Below are positions 22,919-31,199 of a stretch of 33,401 nt of DNA, one piece after another; position 1 is the stretch's first letter; every line of letters begins with the position of its first letter. The stretch lies in the NCBI RefSeq assembly GCF_014695575.1, contig NZ_JACJOO010000027.1:1-33401 (forward strand), written 5' to 3'. The notes beneath the pieces are model-generated. The model saw nothing but the letters and a program-made list of their open reading frames with translations. It was not told where the DNA came from and did not search any database. This DNA comes from Leptolyngbya sp. FACHB-8. GTDB taxonomy: Bacteria; Cyanobacteriota; Cyanobacteriia; Elainellales; Elainellaceae. A program made the position numbers and the translations under genes.

Positions 22919-23932
22919 CTATGCCTCATCGAGCAGGGAAATCTGGAAGAACAGCATGGGTTGGTCAGGTAGAACCAGAGAGACTTCCAGGGGGTAAGCC
23001 CGACGCGGTGCCAGATCAAACAGCTCAACGCTGAGCAGTCCGGCGTCAGGACGCTGGGCCATCACCTCAGACTCCATGCCACGAAATTCCATGCGACCAC
23101 CACAAGGCAATTCGCCACGCACCCGCAGGCTTCCAGACTCAGAAGACTCGGCCCGCAGACGAATGGGGCCTGCTTCGGTCTGCCACTCCCGGCTCACAGG
23201 ACCATGGGTGCGGGATACAGACAGAGTCAGATTTTCAATAATTTCACGAGCAGCCATCAACGAGAGGGCCATCTTTTGGGTATCCGTTGCCGCGTCATAA
23301 TCCACAGGCAGCGGAGCATCCTTTGTCACCAGCGCCGCTTCGCTAGAACGGGCGGGTGCCGCCATGACCAGGCTGGCTAGATTATTAAGACTGGTTTCTT
23401 GATTGGGAAATAGAGATTCCACCGCACGTACCAGCCGAGTCCCTTCCTGAAGGGAGGATTGCAGAACAGCTTGGCACTGCTCCAACAGGTGCTCCAGCAA
23501 TGAATCAGGAAGCTTCAGCGGTACGTCCAACTGACGTAGCTGGGTCATCCAGAAGCGCACAGATGCGGGCTCTGCTTCGTAATCGAGCAATTCCCCTTCC
23601 CAGGGGAACAGGGGCGGCTTCTGCTCGATCTCGGCACGTAATCGCCGCTTAATTAATGAATAAAAACGATCTTGCACAACAGAAAACTCTCCTGGTTTGG
23701 ATAGTGGGGTATCACGAAATGAAAAAACGTCCGACCGGCGAGCCTGCCCTTCGGAATTTAGGGCTGTCTCAACGTCGAGCTCGTTTTTATTATTCAGTTC
23801 CAATGGATTGAGGCTCTGACTGTTTGCCTCGATTGAGGGATCGAGGCTCCCTGATGGCGCTTCTTCATCGGTCAGAGCCAGTTGTTGCAGAAGCCAAGAC
23901 ATAAACTGCTCAGCTTCTGATTCTCTATTCAT
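22919..23932 (-). CDS. patU: PatU, heterocyst patterning protein homologue (unsplit)
   Basis: The 337-residue protein begins MNRESEAEQFMSWLLQQLAL, the pattern of Anabaena PatU5. It continues into a C-terminal half of PatU3 type (EWQTEAGPIRLRAE, about 245-258; GELPCGGRMEFRGME). In Anabaena the gene is split into patU5 and patU3; here it is a single frame. PatU3 counteracts HetZ in controlling heterocyst pattern in Anabaena (established). It overlaps the end of hetZ by 8 bp, so the two are translationally coupled. A central low-complexity linker (about 25-70) is acidic and Ser/Asn-rich. The identification rests on gene order and end sequences and is fairly secure. Confidence 0.85.
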   Translation of the reverse strand: MNRESEAEQFMSWLLQQLALTDEEAPSGSLDPSIEANSQSLNPLELNNKNELDVETALNSEGQARRSDVFSFRDTPLSKPGEFSVVQDRFYSLIKRRLRAEIEQKPPLFPWEGELLDYEAEPASVRFWMTQLRQLDVPLKLPDSLLEHLLEQCQAVLQSSLQEGTRLVRAVESLFPNQETSLNNLASLVMAAPARSSEAALVTKDAPLPVDYDAATDTQKMALSLMAAREIIENLTLSVSRTHGPVSREWQTEAGPIRLRAESSESGSLRVRGELPCGGRMEFRGMESEVMAQRPDAGLLSVELFDLAPRRAYPLEVSLVLPDQPMLFFQISLLDEA

Positions 23933-25067
23933 CGGTCGATACCCCTGCTCCGGAAACTAAATTATTTCGAATTTCCCATGCCTGTTCCAGTAGTTTAGAC
24001 CACTGTTTCTGAACTTGATTCACTGTGCAACCAAGATTTTGAGCGATCGCCATATCCGACGCTCCCTGTTGCTTCAATCTCAACAGGTCAGATTGAGCCC
24101 CCGTAAGGCGTCTAAGCAGAGTCTCCCATTGAGCTGGCGTTAATCCTAAGTTTCTTTCCAGATCCGCTTCTAACCATTGATGCACTAATTCCCAATGGTG
24201 TGCCAGGGCAAATCGGATCAGGTGATATTTAAAGCGTTGCTGCAAGTAGTCTCGCTGCCGGGGAGTTAGGCCCAAAATTTCCTCAATTTCATGGGCCGGG
24301 AGATCCCGAAGTCGCAGCGCAAAGTAATCAGCACAATCTGATTGCTGCCGCTCCTCCAGGTAACTCATCAACTCCGTAACAACGGTTTTGCGGAGAGTAT
24401 CTTCGGCTACTTCAGGCTCCTGAGCCACCATTTGTTCCCGCAACTGTTGCAGAGGAGCCGCACTCCGGGGCTGATCCGATTCGCCATTACCCCCCTCAGC
24501 TGCCTGCTCAATGTCAACGGAAGTTTCCGGGGGCTGTTGCTGAGAAAAGGTTTGGGCTCTCAGGATAATCAACTGTTGATTGCGCCGTCCGGGTAACGGA
24601 ATGCGCCGTTTGGCATAGCGTTCCGTAAAGGCCATGTATTCGGCCAGTTGAATCAACGTACGTGGGCAGTAATCAGAGGGGAGCTGATTTTCCCGCCGAA
24701 AGGCATTCAGCGCTTCAATATAGAAGCCCTGCAAAAAATCCTCAATCAGGGTAAGACGGGCCTGATAGCTGGATTGCACCTGGGGCGGAGTGATATAGCG
24801 GTAGATCACCGCACTCAAGGTACTGTGCAACTCTACCCGGCCTCGCCGCGAGCCCAGTTGATAATATTTGAGGCATTGTTTTAGCCGGTGACGGGCCAAC
24901 GCCGTTGACCAGGCTTCCACTTCGCCGGAGGCTTGAATCCGTTTGCTTTCAACGCAAATGCGGTTGACTTCCCCCGTAAGCCGAAGGGCAACGTCTCGAC
25001 AGGCCTTCTCCGAAGCTCGGGTGGCTTGTTTCAATTCATGACTGAGTAGTTCAAGTATGGCTTCCAC
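23925..25067 (-). CDS. hetZ: HetZ, heterocyst differentiation regulator homologue
   Basis: The 380-residue protein matches HetZ along its length. Landmarks are CRDVALRLTGEVNRIC (about 23-38), ESKRIQASGEVEAW, KYYQLGSRRGRVELHSTLSA (about 68-87), the YMAFTERYAKRRIPLPGRR block (about 149-167) and FSQQQPPETSVDIEQAAEG. The C-terminal part (MAIAQNLGCTVNQVQKQWSK, about 341-360) reads as a helix-turn-helix, in keeping with DNA binding. HetZ acts with HetR early in heterocyst commitment in Anabaena; relatives also occur in filaments that make no heterocysts. The start is GTG 25067, with an in-frame TAG two codons upstream. It is the first gene of hetZ-patU-tgpA and is divergent from the gene at 25258. 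Confidence 0.92.
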   Translation of the reverse strand: MEAILELLSHELKQATRASEKACRDVALRLTGEVNRICVESKRIQASGEVEAWSTALARHRLKQCLKYYQLGSRRGRVELHSTLSAVIYRYITPPQVQSSYQARLTLIEDFLQGFYIEALNAFRRENQLPSDYCPRTLIQLAEYMAFTERYAKRRIPLPGRRNQQLIILRAQTFSQQQPPETSVDIEQAAEGGNGESDQPRSAAPLQQLREQMVAQEPEVAEDTLRKTVVTELMSYLEERQQSDCADYFALRLRDLPAHEIEEILGLTPRQRDYLQQRFKYHLIRFALAHHWELVHQWLEADLERNLGLTPAQWETLLRRLTGAQSDLLRLKQQGASDMAIAQNLGCTVNQVQKQWSKLLEQAWEIRNNLVSGAGVSTDE

Positions 25068-25257
25068 GCTCTATACTTTTTCTCCCTGATGGTTGTTTGG
25101 TCGGCCAACGGTAGCACACCCTTTTTGTTTCCGTTGCGCGTAAAATCCAGGCAAAGACCCTCGTTCGCCCGAGATTCCAGGCGCTACTCCTCAGGGAAAC
25201 CCAGGAGAACTCGCTCCGTCGTCTAGACTGAAGGAAAAACGAGGTTTTCTTACCGAT

Positions 25258-25731
25258 ATGGATTTAGACCAGCAAATTCAGGAATTACTCGACCAAGCTC
25301 CCGATGACGGGGTAACACCCGGTGCCGTTCAGGCGATCGCCCCGGCACTGAAGCTTGTAGCTGGACAGTTGAAGCACCCGCAGTACCACATTCTGCAAAC
25401 CCTGGATGGACGTTGGGTCATGATTACCATGAACCATCAGACTCAAGCCGATACGTCCAAAAATGTGGTGTATGCCTTTTCGACGTTAAAGGATGCAATG
25501 ACCAGCCCGGCGACGAAAGATCCGCAAGTGATCGCGGTGCCTATCCCTGTGACACACATCCTTTTCCAAATGGTAGCAATGACATCTATCGATGGCATTG
25601 TTTTCTTCGAGACCCCCGGCAACCCCCAGCAGGGGAGTGAAGTGACTCGCGAAAGCATTCAGCAGTTGATTCAGGCACATCTGCGCCCATTACAACAGCC
25701 TTCTGCGTCACCCCCATCAGATATCGCCTGA
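25258..25731 (+). CDS. Conserved cyanobacterial protein of unknown function (157 aa)
   Basis: The 157-residue soluble protein opens with a helical segment (DLDQQIQELLDQAP, 2-15). It continues with HPQYHILQTLDGRWVMITM (about 40-58) and VIAVPIPVTHILFQMVAMTS (about 92-111). The pattern is familiar across cyanobacteria but carries no named motif. It is divergent from hetZ, with 190 bp between the starts, so both promoters lie at 25068-25257. It ends about 85 bp from the convergent prenyl synthase gene. The function is unknown. Confidence 0.82.
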   Translation: MDLDQQIQELLDQAPDDGVTPGAVQAIAPALKLVAGQLKHPQYHILQTLDGRWVMITMNHQTQADTSKNVVYAFSTLKDAMTSPATKDPQVIAVPIPVTHILFQMVAMTSIDGIVFFETPGNPQQGSEVTRESIQQLIQAHLRPLQQPSASPPSDIA

Positions 25732-25815
25732 CGGTGCCAGGAACCTAAGAGATTCCTTCCAAAGGAGGATAGGAACGATCCGGGTGGTTTCTCCACCCAA
25801 TATGCCCAATCTCAC

Positions 25816-26787
25816 TTAGTATGCCCGGCTTAAGACATAATCCTTCAAATTAATTAGTGCTTCTCTAGATGTGGAAGCTGGTAGCCCTGCCAAATGTTGC
25901 ACAGCCAGTTGTGCATGGTGGGCTGCGAGTTCCTTGGTTCGCTCCAGACCCTTGCTATCGAGGACAAGGGCGACGGCCTGTTCCAAATCATCATCCTCTG
26001 CAAATTCCCGCTCAATGAGCGCCTCGAGATAAGGCTTCTCTTCCATGGCATAGAGGACGGGAGCCGTCAGGTTGCCACTGCGGAGGTCAGAACCAGCAGG
26101 CTTACCCAGCGTATCGGCGGAACTGGTGAAGTCTAACAGGTCATCCACGATCTGGAAAGCTAATCCCAGATGGCGACCATAGTTATAGAGGTTAACGGCC
26201 ATTTCTGGAGACACGTCGCTCAGAACCCCAGCCGCCTTACAGCTATTCGCAATCAGGGAAGCGGTTTTGTAATAGCTTTTCTCTAAATAAGCTTCGATGG
26301 AAAGGCTAGTATCAAAGCGATTAAGCCCTTGCTGAATCTCGCCTTCCGCCAAATCCATAATGACCTGGGAAAGTAGCTTCACCACTTCCAGGTTATCCAG
26401 ATTGGCAAGGTACCAGGAGGATTGGGCAAATAAGAAGTCTCCAGCTAGAACAGCTACACGGTTGCCAAAGCTGGCATGCACCGTGGGCACACCCCGACGC
26501 AATTCGGCCTCATCTACCACATCGTCATGCACCAGGCTGGCGGTGTGGATCATCTCAGTAATTTCGGCTAGGCGGCGGTGGGTAGCATAGATGCTCTGAT
26601 CAGGAGATGTAGCCCGAGAGACCAGTAGAACAATGGCAGGTCTTAGGCGTTTCCCTCCAGCTCCAAAGAGATGCTCAGCGGCGGCATAGAGGATCGGATG
26701 GCGAGCTCCGACCAGGTTCTTCAGATTCTCCGTCATCTGACAGAGGTCTGCATCAACCGGGGCAAAGAGGGAAGCGACTGAAGTCAT
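25816..26787 (-). CDS. sds: Long-chain (solanesyl-type) polyprenyl diphosphate synthase
   Basis: The 323-residue trans-prenyl transferase makes the isoprenoid tail, probably of plastoquinone. Both Asp-rich motifs are present: DDVVD (88-92, preceded by LVH) and DDLLD (215-219). GGKRLRP (44-50) binds diphosphate and the KTASLIA segment is at about 174-180. The residues before the first motif are small (MIHTASLVHDD), consistent with a long product. Length and sequence match cyanobacterial solanesyl diphosphate synthases; chain length is inferred. ATG 26787 starts directly at the family N-terminus. It stands apart from other terpenoid genes. Confidence 0.92.
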   Translation of the reverse strand: MTSVASLFAPVDADLCQMTENLKNLVGARHPILYAAAEHLFGAGGKRLRPAIVLLVSRATSPDQSIYATHRRLAEITEMIHTASLVHDDVVDEAELRRGVPTVHASFGNRVAVLAGDFLFAQSSWYLANLDNLEVVKLLSQVIMDLAEGEIQQGLNRFDTSLSIEAYLEKSYYKTASLIANSCKAAGVLSDVSPEMAVNLYNYGRHLGLAFQIVDDLLDFTSSADTLGKPAGSDLRSGNLTAPVLYAMEEKPYLEALIEREFAEDDDLEQAVALVLDSKGLERTKELAAHHAQLAVQHLAGLPASTSREALINLKDYVLSRAY

Positions 26788-27547
26788 GAAGCGGCAGCTC
26801 GAAGGTTACGAAATTTTACATATTATTCTAAGCTAACCCTCCGATCTATGGGACTCGCTTTAGCAAACTCGACCACTTCCTGCCCAGTAAATTAGAAAAC
26901 CTGCTTGAAAAGATTCGCTTTTCGTGCTCCTCAGTAAAGGGTTGACCGCCCTAAGTGAGCCACCAAGGGAATTTTGAAGGTCTTACCTTGAAGCTCGAAG
27001 AATTAAATCAACAGGCTTGAGGAGTATAAATCCTTAGAAATACTTAGCTGGAGACAACTCATAAAGCTTCAGGGAGGCATTTGAGATTTGTATACAAGGA
27101 ATTAGCCAGACCAGGGGAAGATTTCTGAAAAATTTCTACCGCAATTTTGCCGAGTGGGAGGCGATCGCCCGTCCTCATAAATCCCGAAAGCCCTTCAGGG
27201 CAAGCATTTCAGGATACGAGAAAAATGTGTGCAAATGTAACAAAACATTTACGTTGCCCATGAGATCTATGTTAGGATTCTGGAAGAAGCTATTCAAAAA
27301 ACTGATAGTTGAAATCGTCACCCGTTGTTATCTGGCTCTGAGAAAGATACGTCTTACGAGGTATTTTTCCAGTTCGCTGCTCAGGGACGGGAGATGTTGA
27401 AGCCCCCAGAGTTCTGGGTGTTTTCGTTCGCCTATCTTTAGTTGGCTTTATTGCTGCATGAAGGCGTCCGATTTTTTCGGGCCTGCTGCCGTGCGCCTAT
27501 GGTTCGGGTTCGCTGCTTGCTACTCCAGGTTTCTTAGGGTTAGGCCA
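26788..27547. other. 760-bp non-coding stretch before the small membrane ORF
   Basis: There is no protein-like frame and no tRNA or rRNA signature. A short hairpin CCCAGA/TCTGGG (27405-27418) followed by TGTTTTCG lies 130 bp before the 34-codon ORF and could belong to its leader. The length of apparently untranslated DNA suggests a long 5' leader or an unrecognised RNA. Confidence 0.45.
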
Positions 27548-27652
27548 ATGTCTTATTTTTTCGATATTCCCATCATTATTCCCATACTGGCTGCGTTCTA
27601 TTTAATGGTTGTCTATGTAGTACTGGCCGTTTTGCAACGAAAACAGGCTTAG
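27548..27652 (+). CDS. Possible 34-residue single-helix membrane protein
   Basis: The frame encodes MSYFFDIPIIIPILAAFYLM followed by VVYVVLAVLQRKQA. This is one hydrophobic helix (about residues 6-28) with a basic C-terminal tail, the size and shape of small photosystem, cytochrome or NDH subunits. I cannot match it to a named subunit. An upstream in-frame ATG at 27458 would add 30 residues without membrane character; AGG precedes the ATG at 27548. A strong rho-independent terminator follows 52 bp after the stop, which supports a real transcript. The membrane character is clear; reality and function are uncertain. Confidence 0.45.
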   Translation: MSYFFDIPIIIPILAAFYLMVVYVVLAVLQRKQA

Positions 27653-27703
27653 ACGTTGAATTTTGCGTGGAGTAGTCTGCGCAACATTATTTCTTCTTGA
27701 GGT

Positions 27704-27748
27704 GGTTGAATTTGTGGGTGCCTGGCATACACAAATTCAACCTTTTTT
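27704..27748 (+). terminator. Strong rho-independent terminator
   Basis: GGTTGAATTTGTG (27704-27716) pairs perfectly with CACAAATTCAACC (27730-27742) and is followed by six T residues (27743-27748). It ends the transcript carrying the small ORF at 27548. Confidence 0.85.
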
Positions 27749-27936
27749 ATTGGTTCAGGGTTCACATAGCGCTATCGGCCGCTTCGCTTCGCATCGGTGA
27801 AGTTTGGATCAGGTATGGGTGATGTCGTTGCAAGCAATGCTGTACCGGTACTCTGGGAACCTGGTGTTTTCAGAAAGACCAGGTTTCTGGATTGTCAGCC
27901 CTAAGCAAGTTGAGCTGGCGGCTCTACTCCATGCAT

Positions 27937-28779
27937 TTAAGGCTTGATGTACTTTGGTCGCTCTTGCTGAGTCTGTACTAACCAGGCTTCGAGCTCAACC
28001 CAATTTGAGTTTTGAATGTTTGCGATACACCTATCTAACTGGGTGCGGTATTGGGTTAGGGCTGCTAGTAGAGCCGCAGTATTGTGTTGAGCCATCATTA
28101 GTCCCAGTTCGGGGTTGCCACCACCTACTCGGCTCGTGTCTTTAAATCCTGAGCTGGCTAGTGCTTGTGCGAGTTCTCGTACGTTAGCGTCTACCTCTCC
28201 CGTGCAAGCGGCGATTAGAGCGGCGCTTACCATGACAGGCAAGTGCGAAATCCAGGCGACTGCTCGGTCGTGTTCAGCAGGGTCGCAGATGTGGATGGTG
28301 GATTGGAGCGATCGCACCACCTCCATCATCGTTTCTACAGATTCCTGTGGAGTAGATTCTGTTGGCGTCAAAACGTAGGGGCGTCCCACAAATAAGTCAC
28401 GCTGGGCAGCTTCCAGGCCTTGTTCGGCAGTGCCTGCCATCGGATGCCCACCTACAAAGTTCGGCCATTGGGGGGAAATCCGTTCAACAATGGGCTGCTT
28501 AACGGAACCCACATCCGTCAGGATAGTCGAAGAAGTAAGGTGAGGGATTAAGCGTTCAGCAATGGGGGCGATCGCCTCAATGGGGGGGCACAGCACAATT
28601 ACATCTGCTTCCGCCATGTCCAGCAAATCGGGACTGGCGTGATCCACAACCCCCAGAGCAACGGCCTGCTCACAGGTTTCGGGACGACGACTGGTACCCA
28701 GCAGGGTATGTCCCAACCGGCGCAAATCCAACGCGAGTGACCCGCCAATCAATCCCAGCCCAACAATGGCAATTTTCAT
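27937..28779 (-). CDS. tyrA: Arogenate/prephenate dehydrogenase (TyrA)
   Basis: The 280-residue protein oxidatively decarboxylates arogenate (or prephenate) in tyrosine synthesis. The N-terminal Rossmann fold has GLGLIGGS (7-14). LTDVGSVK (about 86-93) and GGHPMAGTAEQG (about 108-119) are family hallmarks, the latter carrying the catalytic His. HDRAVAWISHLPVMVSAAL (about 168-186) contributes the second conserved His. The short length without a regulatory domain fits the NADP-dependent arogenate dehydrogenases described in cyanobacteria. It diverges from the helicase-like gene with 168 bp between starts. Confidence 0.94.
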   Translation of the reverse strand: MKIAIVGLGLIGGSLALDLRRLGHTLLGTSRRPETCEQAVALGVVDHASPDLLDMAEADVIVLCPPIEAIAPIAERLIPHLTSSTILTDVGSVKQPIVERISPQWPNFVGGHPMAGTAEQGLEAAQRDLFVGRPYVLTPTESTPQESVETMMEVVRSLQSTIHICDPAEHDRAVAWISHLPVMVSAALIAACTGEVDANVRELAQALASSGFKDTSRVGGGNPELGLMMAQHNTAALLAALTQYRTQLDRCIANIQNSNWVELEAWLVQTQQERPKYIKP

Positions 28780-28947
28780 CTCAAACCTGATTTAGCCTTT
28801 ACCGCAATCGTCGATTATCCCCCATCTGGGCTGCGTTCGCTGAGGGAGAATGCATGGCTTAACTTTCTTGCCTTGTCAAGATGCTGTTTAGAGCCGTCAA
28901 TTTCTCTGACAGATACCCATCGGAGGAACCCTGAGGTTTGTGTCACA

Positions 28948-30522
28948 ATGAGTTTCAACCCTAGTAGTAAGGCACCTGTGATCGAGGTCGAAGTCCATCA
29001 GCAATTAAGAGCTTTTCTGCGGCAGCAGGGCGAACCTTACTGGCACCATCACCTGACGATGGCCCGCCTGGTTGCCCGCGGTCTGCGCTTGGGCCGGAGT
29101 GCATTGATCCAGGCGGGTGCTCCATCTGGGTATCACGGTCGCTACCGCCTCAGCTATCTGATGCCAGCCCTCCTGTGGCAAGGTCCAGTTATTTTGGTCG
29201 TGCCAGAAGCCTTACAACAACGGCTATTAATGGTCGAGATTCCCCGACTGCGCCAGTGGATTGAAACTCCAAAGGCGATTCGGACGGGCGATCGCTTCCC
29301 ATCAGAAGATTATGATGGCCTTTTGTTGACATCCCCAGAGTCATGGTTGCGCGATCGCCTCTACTCTGAAGGACGTTTCCCTGCTGGCATCCCCACGTTG
29401 ATCGACGGAGTCGATGACCTGGAGGATTGGGTACGGCAGGCCCTGACTGTCAGCATTTCGCCAGCCCAGTGGGATGAGCTGATGCTAGCCTATCCCGAGC
29501 AGGCAGAAGACATCCGCAACACACGGGTACGTCTGACTCATGCAGTTTTCCAACATCCTGCCAACCCCTACGAATGCTACCCCGTAGAATCCTGGGAGCA
29601 GAGCTTGTTACGGGAATTAGCAGATGGGTTATTGGCTCATGCAGGAGACAACCCAGCTCCATTACCCGAACCCTGGGCCTCAGTGCTAACCCGACTTCAT
29701 TCAGATGATGTGTTGTTTTGGGCGGAAGTCAGTCGTCTCCATGGGCAGTTCTCCCTCTTCACCTGCCCATTAGATGTGGCATCCTACTTACAGCCGATAT
29801 GGGAACAGCAACCCCTGGTACTGATGGGCGGCACACTGGATCCCGAAACGAAAGCCTTAACCTATCGTCAGCGCCTTGGATTAGGGGATTTAACCTGTGT
29901 CAAGTTTTCGCTAGATCGTCAGCACGAGTTGATTCAGCTCTACTTGCCTGATGGTTTACCCCTGCCCAACACCCCGCAATTTCAACCCGTTCTGATGCAG
30001 GAATTGCGGGCGTTGCTTACTACAAAGACGGCCCGGCAAGGGTTGAGCGTAATCTTGGTAGGAGATACGCCCCTACGTGCCCAGATTGCCGCTGTTCTCG
30101 CGGCAGAATTTGGGTCACGGGTACAGATGGAGAAGACCTGCCTTGATGAGATGGGAATTTTAGTAACAGGTTGGGAGTTTTGGCGTGAGCACCAGGGTGT
30201 GTTGCCTACTCCACGCCTATTAGTCATTCCAACCTTACCCATCCCATCTCTGGAAAATCCGCTTGTTGCCAGCCGCGTAGCGTATTACAAGAAGCTGCGT
30301 CAAGATTGGTTCAAGCTGTATTTACTACCAACGGCATTAAGTGAGTTGCAACGGGCGATCGCCCCCCTTCGTGACTCCCAAGGGGTGGTAGCCCTTTTGG
30401 ACAACCGGGTTAATTACCGCACCTATGGTCAACAAGTTTTGACCGCTCTCCACCCCCTGGCGCGAATCAATTATGTAGATGCCAGCCTCTTCTCTACGCC
30501 GGATTACTCCTCGGTTGATTAG
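28948..30522 (+). CDS. DinG-like helicase homologue with degenerate ATPase motifs
   Basis: The 524-residue protein aligns with XPD/DinG superfamily-2 helicases in order of segments but not in key residues. The position of Walker A reads QAGAPSGYHGRYR (55-67), with no GK[ST]. The DEAH position reads LIDGVDDLED (151-160). The final motif, normally QGxGRLIR, reads LQRAIAPLR, followed by a well-kept GVVALLDNRVNYRTYG. ATP hydrolysis is therefore unlikely. The N-terminal block (HHHLTMARLVARGLRLGRSA) and SYLMPALLW are typical of a conserved cyanobacterial group. ATG 28948 is preferred to the in-frame TTG at 28873. It may be a structural or DNA-binding remnant; its role is unknown. Confidence 0.82.
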   Translation: MSFNPSSKAPVIEVEVHQQLRAFLRQQGEPYWHHHLTMARLVARGLRLGRSALIQAGAPSGYHGRYRLSYLMPALLWQGPVILVVPEALQQRLLMVEIPRLRQWIETPKAIRTGDRFPSEDYDGLLLTSPESWLRDRLYSEGRFPAGIPTLIDGVDDLEDWVRQALTVSISPAQWDELMLAYPEQAEDIRNTRVRLTHAVFQHPANPYECYPVESWEQSLLRELADGLLAHAGDNPAPLPEPWASVLTRLHSDDVLFWAEVSRLHGQFSLFTCPLDVASYLQPIWEQQPLVLMGGTLDPETKALTYRQRLGLGDLTCVKFSLDRQHELIQLYLPDGLPLPNTPQFQPVLMQELRALLTTKTARQGLSVILVGDTPLRAQIAAVLAAEFGSRVQMEKTCLDEMGILVTGWEFWREHQGVLPTPRLLVIPTLPIPSLENPLVASRVAYYKKLRQDWFKLYLLPTALSELQRAIAPLRDSQGVVALLDNRVNYRTYGQQVLTALHPLARINYVDASLFSTPDYSSVD

Positions 30523-30533
30523 CAATCCATTAG

Positions 30534-30667
30534 TACGTAACCTCAGTTCGGGATAGGCTGCAGTGCTTAATTTGGCGTGCGCTTTGCGCACGCCAAATTA
30601 AGCGTTTTCGAGTGCCGCGCGTTGCGCGGCACTCGAAAACGCCCTTAACCCGAACTCAGGTTACGTA
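30534..30667. repeat. Double-hairpin repeat with outer stem (copy C, intact)
   Basis: The outer arms 30534-30552 and 30649-30667 pair at 18 of 19. Inside, a hairpin with 18-bp perfect arms (30565-30582 with 30586-30603, loop TTT) is directly joined to one with 19-bp perfect arms (30602-30620 with 30624-30642, loop GTT). The whole resembles a three-armed cruciform. It is the reverse-orientation counterpart of 32914-33039. It begins 12 bp after the helicase-like gene. Confidence 0.92.
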
Positions 30668-30752
30668 GGATAGGAGCGTGGCTGACCCAGTTATCAAGCC
30701 GAAACAAGTCTGAAAATTTAGCTTGGAGAAGAGGCACATCCTCTCCATTTGC

Positions 30753-30824
30753 CCCGTTCTTCTCAGGGCAGAAGGGATGGATGGGCTGAGCGCTTATCCG
30801 TCCCTTCTGCCCTAAGAAAAGGGG
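30753..30824. promoter_or_regulatory. Long hairpin upstream of the DUF2839 gene
   Basis: AGGGCAGAAGGGA (30765-30777) pairs perfectly with TCCCTTCTGCCCT (30801-30813). Pairing extends outward imperfectly to CCCC (from 30753) and GGGG (to 30824). It ends 58 bp before ATG 30883. It may be a leader structure or an independent terminator; no T-run follows directly. Confidence 0.5.
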
Positions 30825-30882
30825 TTAGAAGACGTTATGATCAAGGCAAACTTTGGACTAACCAGTTAATCAACAGAACATT

Positions 30883-31098
30883 ATGGGTGATTCAAAACGC
30901 CGTAAAGAAACGCTGGGAGAAAAGTACGGGCAAGAACAAAATGTTCTTCCTTGGTTGCCCTTCAAAAAATCCCAAGCCGCACAGTTTGTGAAATGGAGTA
31001 CAGCAGGAGCCTGGGCTGGGATTGGTCTTTTGGTGGCCTATTGGGTGGTCATCCGCTTTTTAGGCCCCGTTTTAGGCTGGTGGCAAGTCAATCCCTAA
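30883..31098 (+). CDS. DUF2839 family membrane protein
   Basis: The 71-residue protein matches the cyanobacterial DUF2839 pattern: MGDSKRRKETLGEKYGQEQN (1-20), VLPWLPFKKSQAAQFVKW (21-38), a membrane helix (about 42-63) and a final GPVLGWWQVNP. The basic cytosolic N-terminus and single helix near the C-terminus suggest a small membrane-anchored protein of unknown role. No clear ribosome site precedes ATG 30883. A hairpin lies upstream and a 20-bp imperfect hairpin downstream. Confidence 0.92.
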   Translation: MGDSKRRKETLGEKYGQEQNVLPWLPFKKSQAAQFVKWSTAGAWAGIGLLVAYWVVIRFLGPVLGWWQVNP

Positions 31099-31153
31099 TT
31101 CTGGTTACAACCCACCTTACCGTCAGATGTACTTCATCTGGCCATGGATGAAC

Positions 31154-31199
31154 TTGAGAACCCGCAGTTACCGTAAGTTCGGCAATTGTGGGTTCTCAA
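31154..31199. terminator. Hairpin after DUF2839
   Basis: TTGAGAACCCGCAGTTACCG (31154-31173) pairs with CGGCAATTGTGGGTTCTCAA (31180-31199) at 17 of 20 around a 6-nt loop. It lies 55 bp after the stop. There is no long T-run, so the terminator role is likely but not certain. Confidence 0.65.

Noticed and set aside
30749-30991. 80-codon frame overlapping the DUF2839 start
   Set aside because: It runs through the leader hairpin and overlaps DUF2839 in another frame; the DUF2839 frame is clearly the real one.
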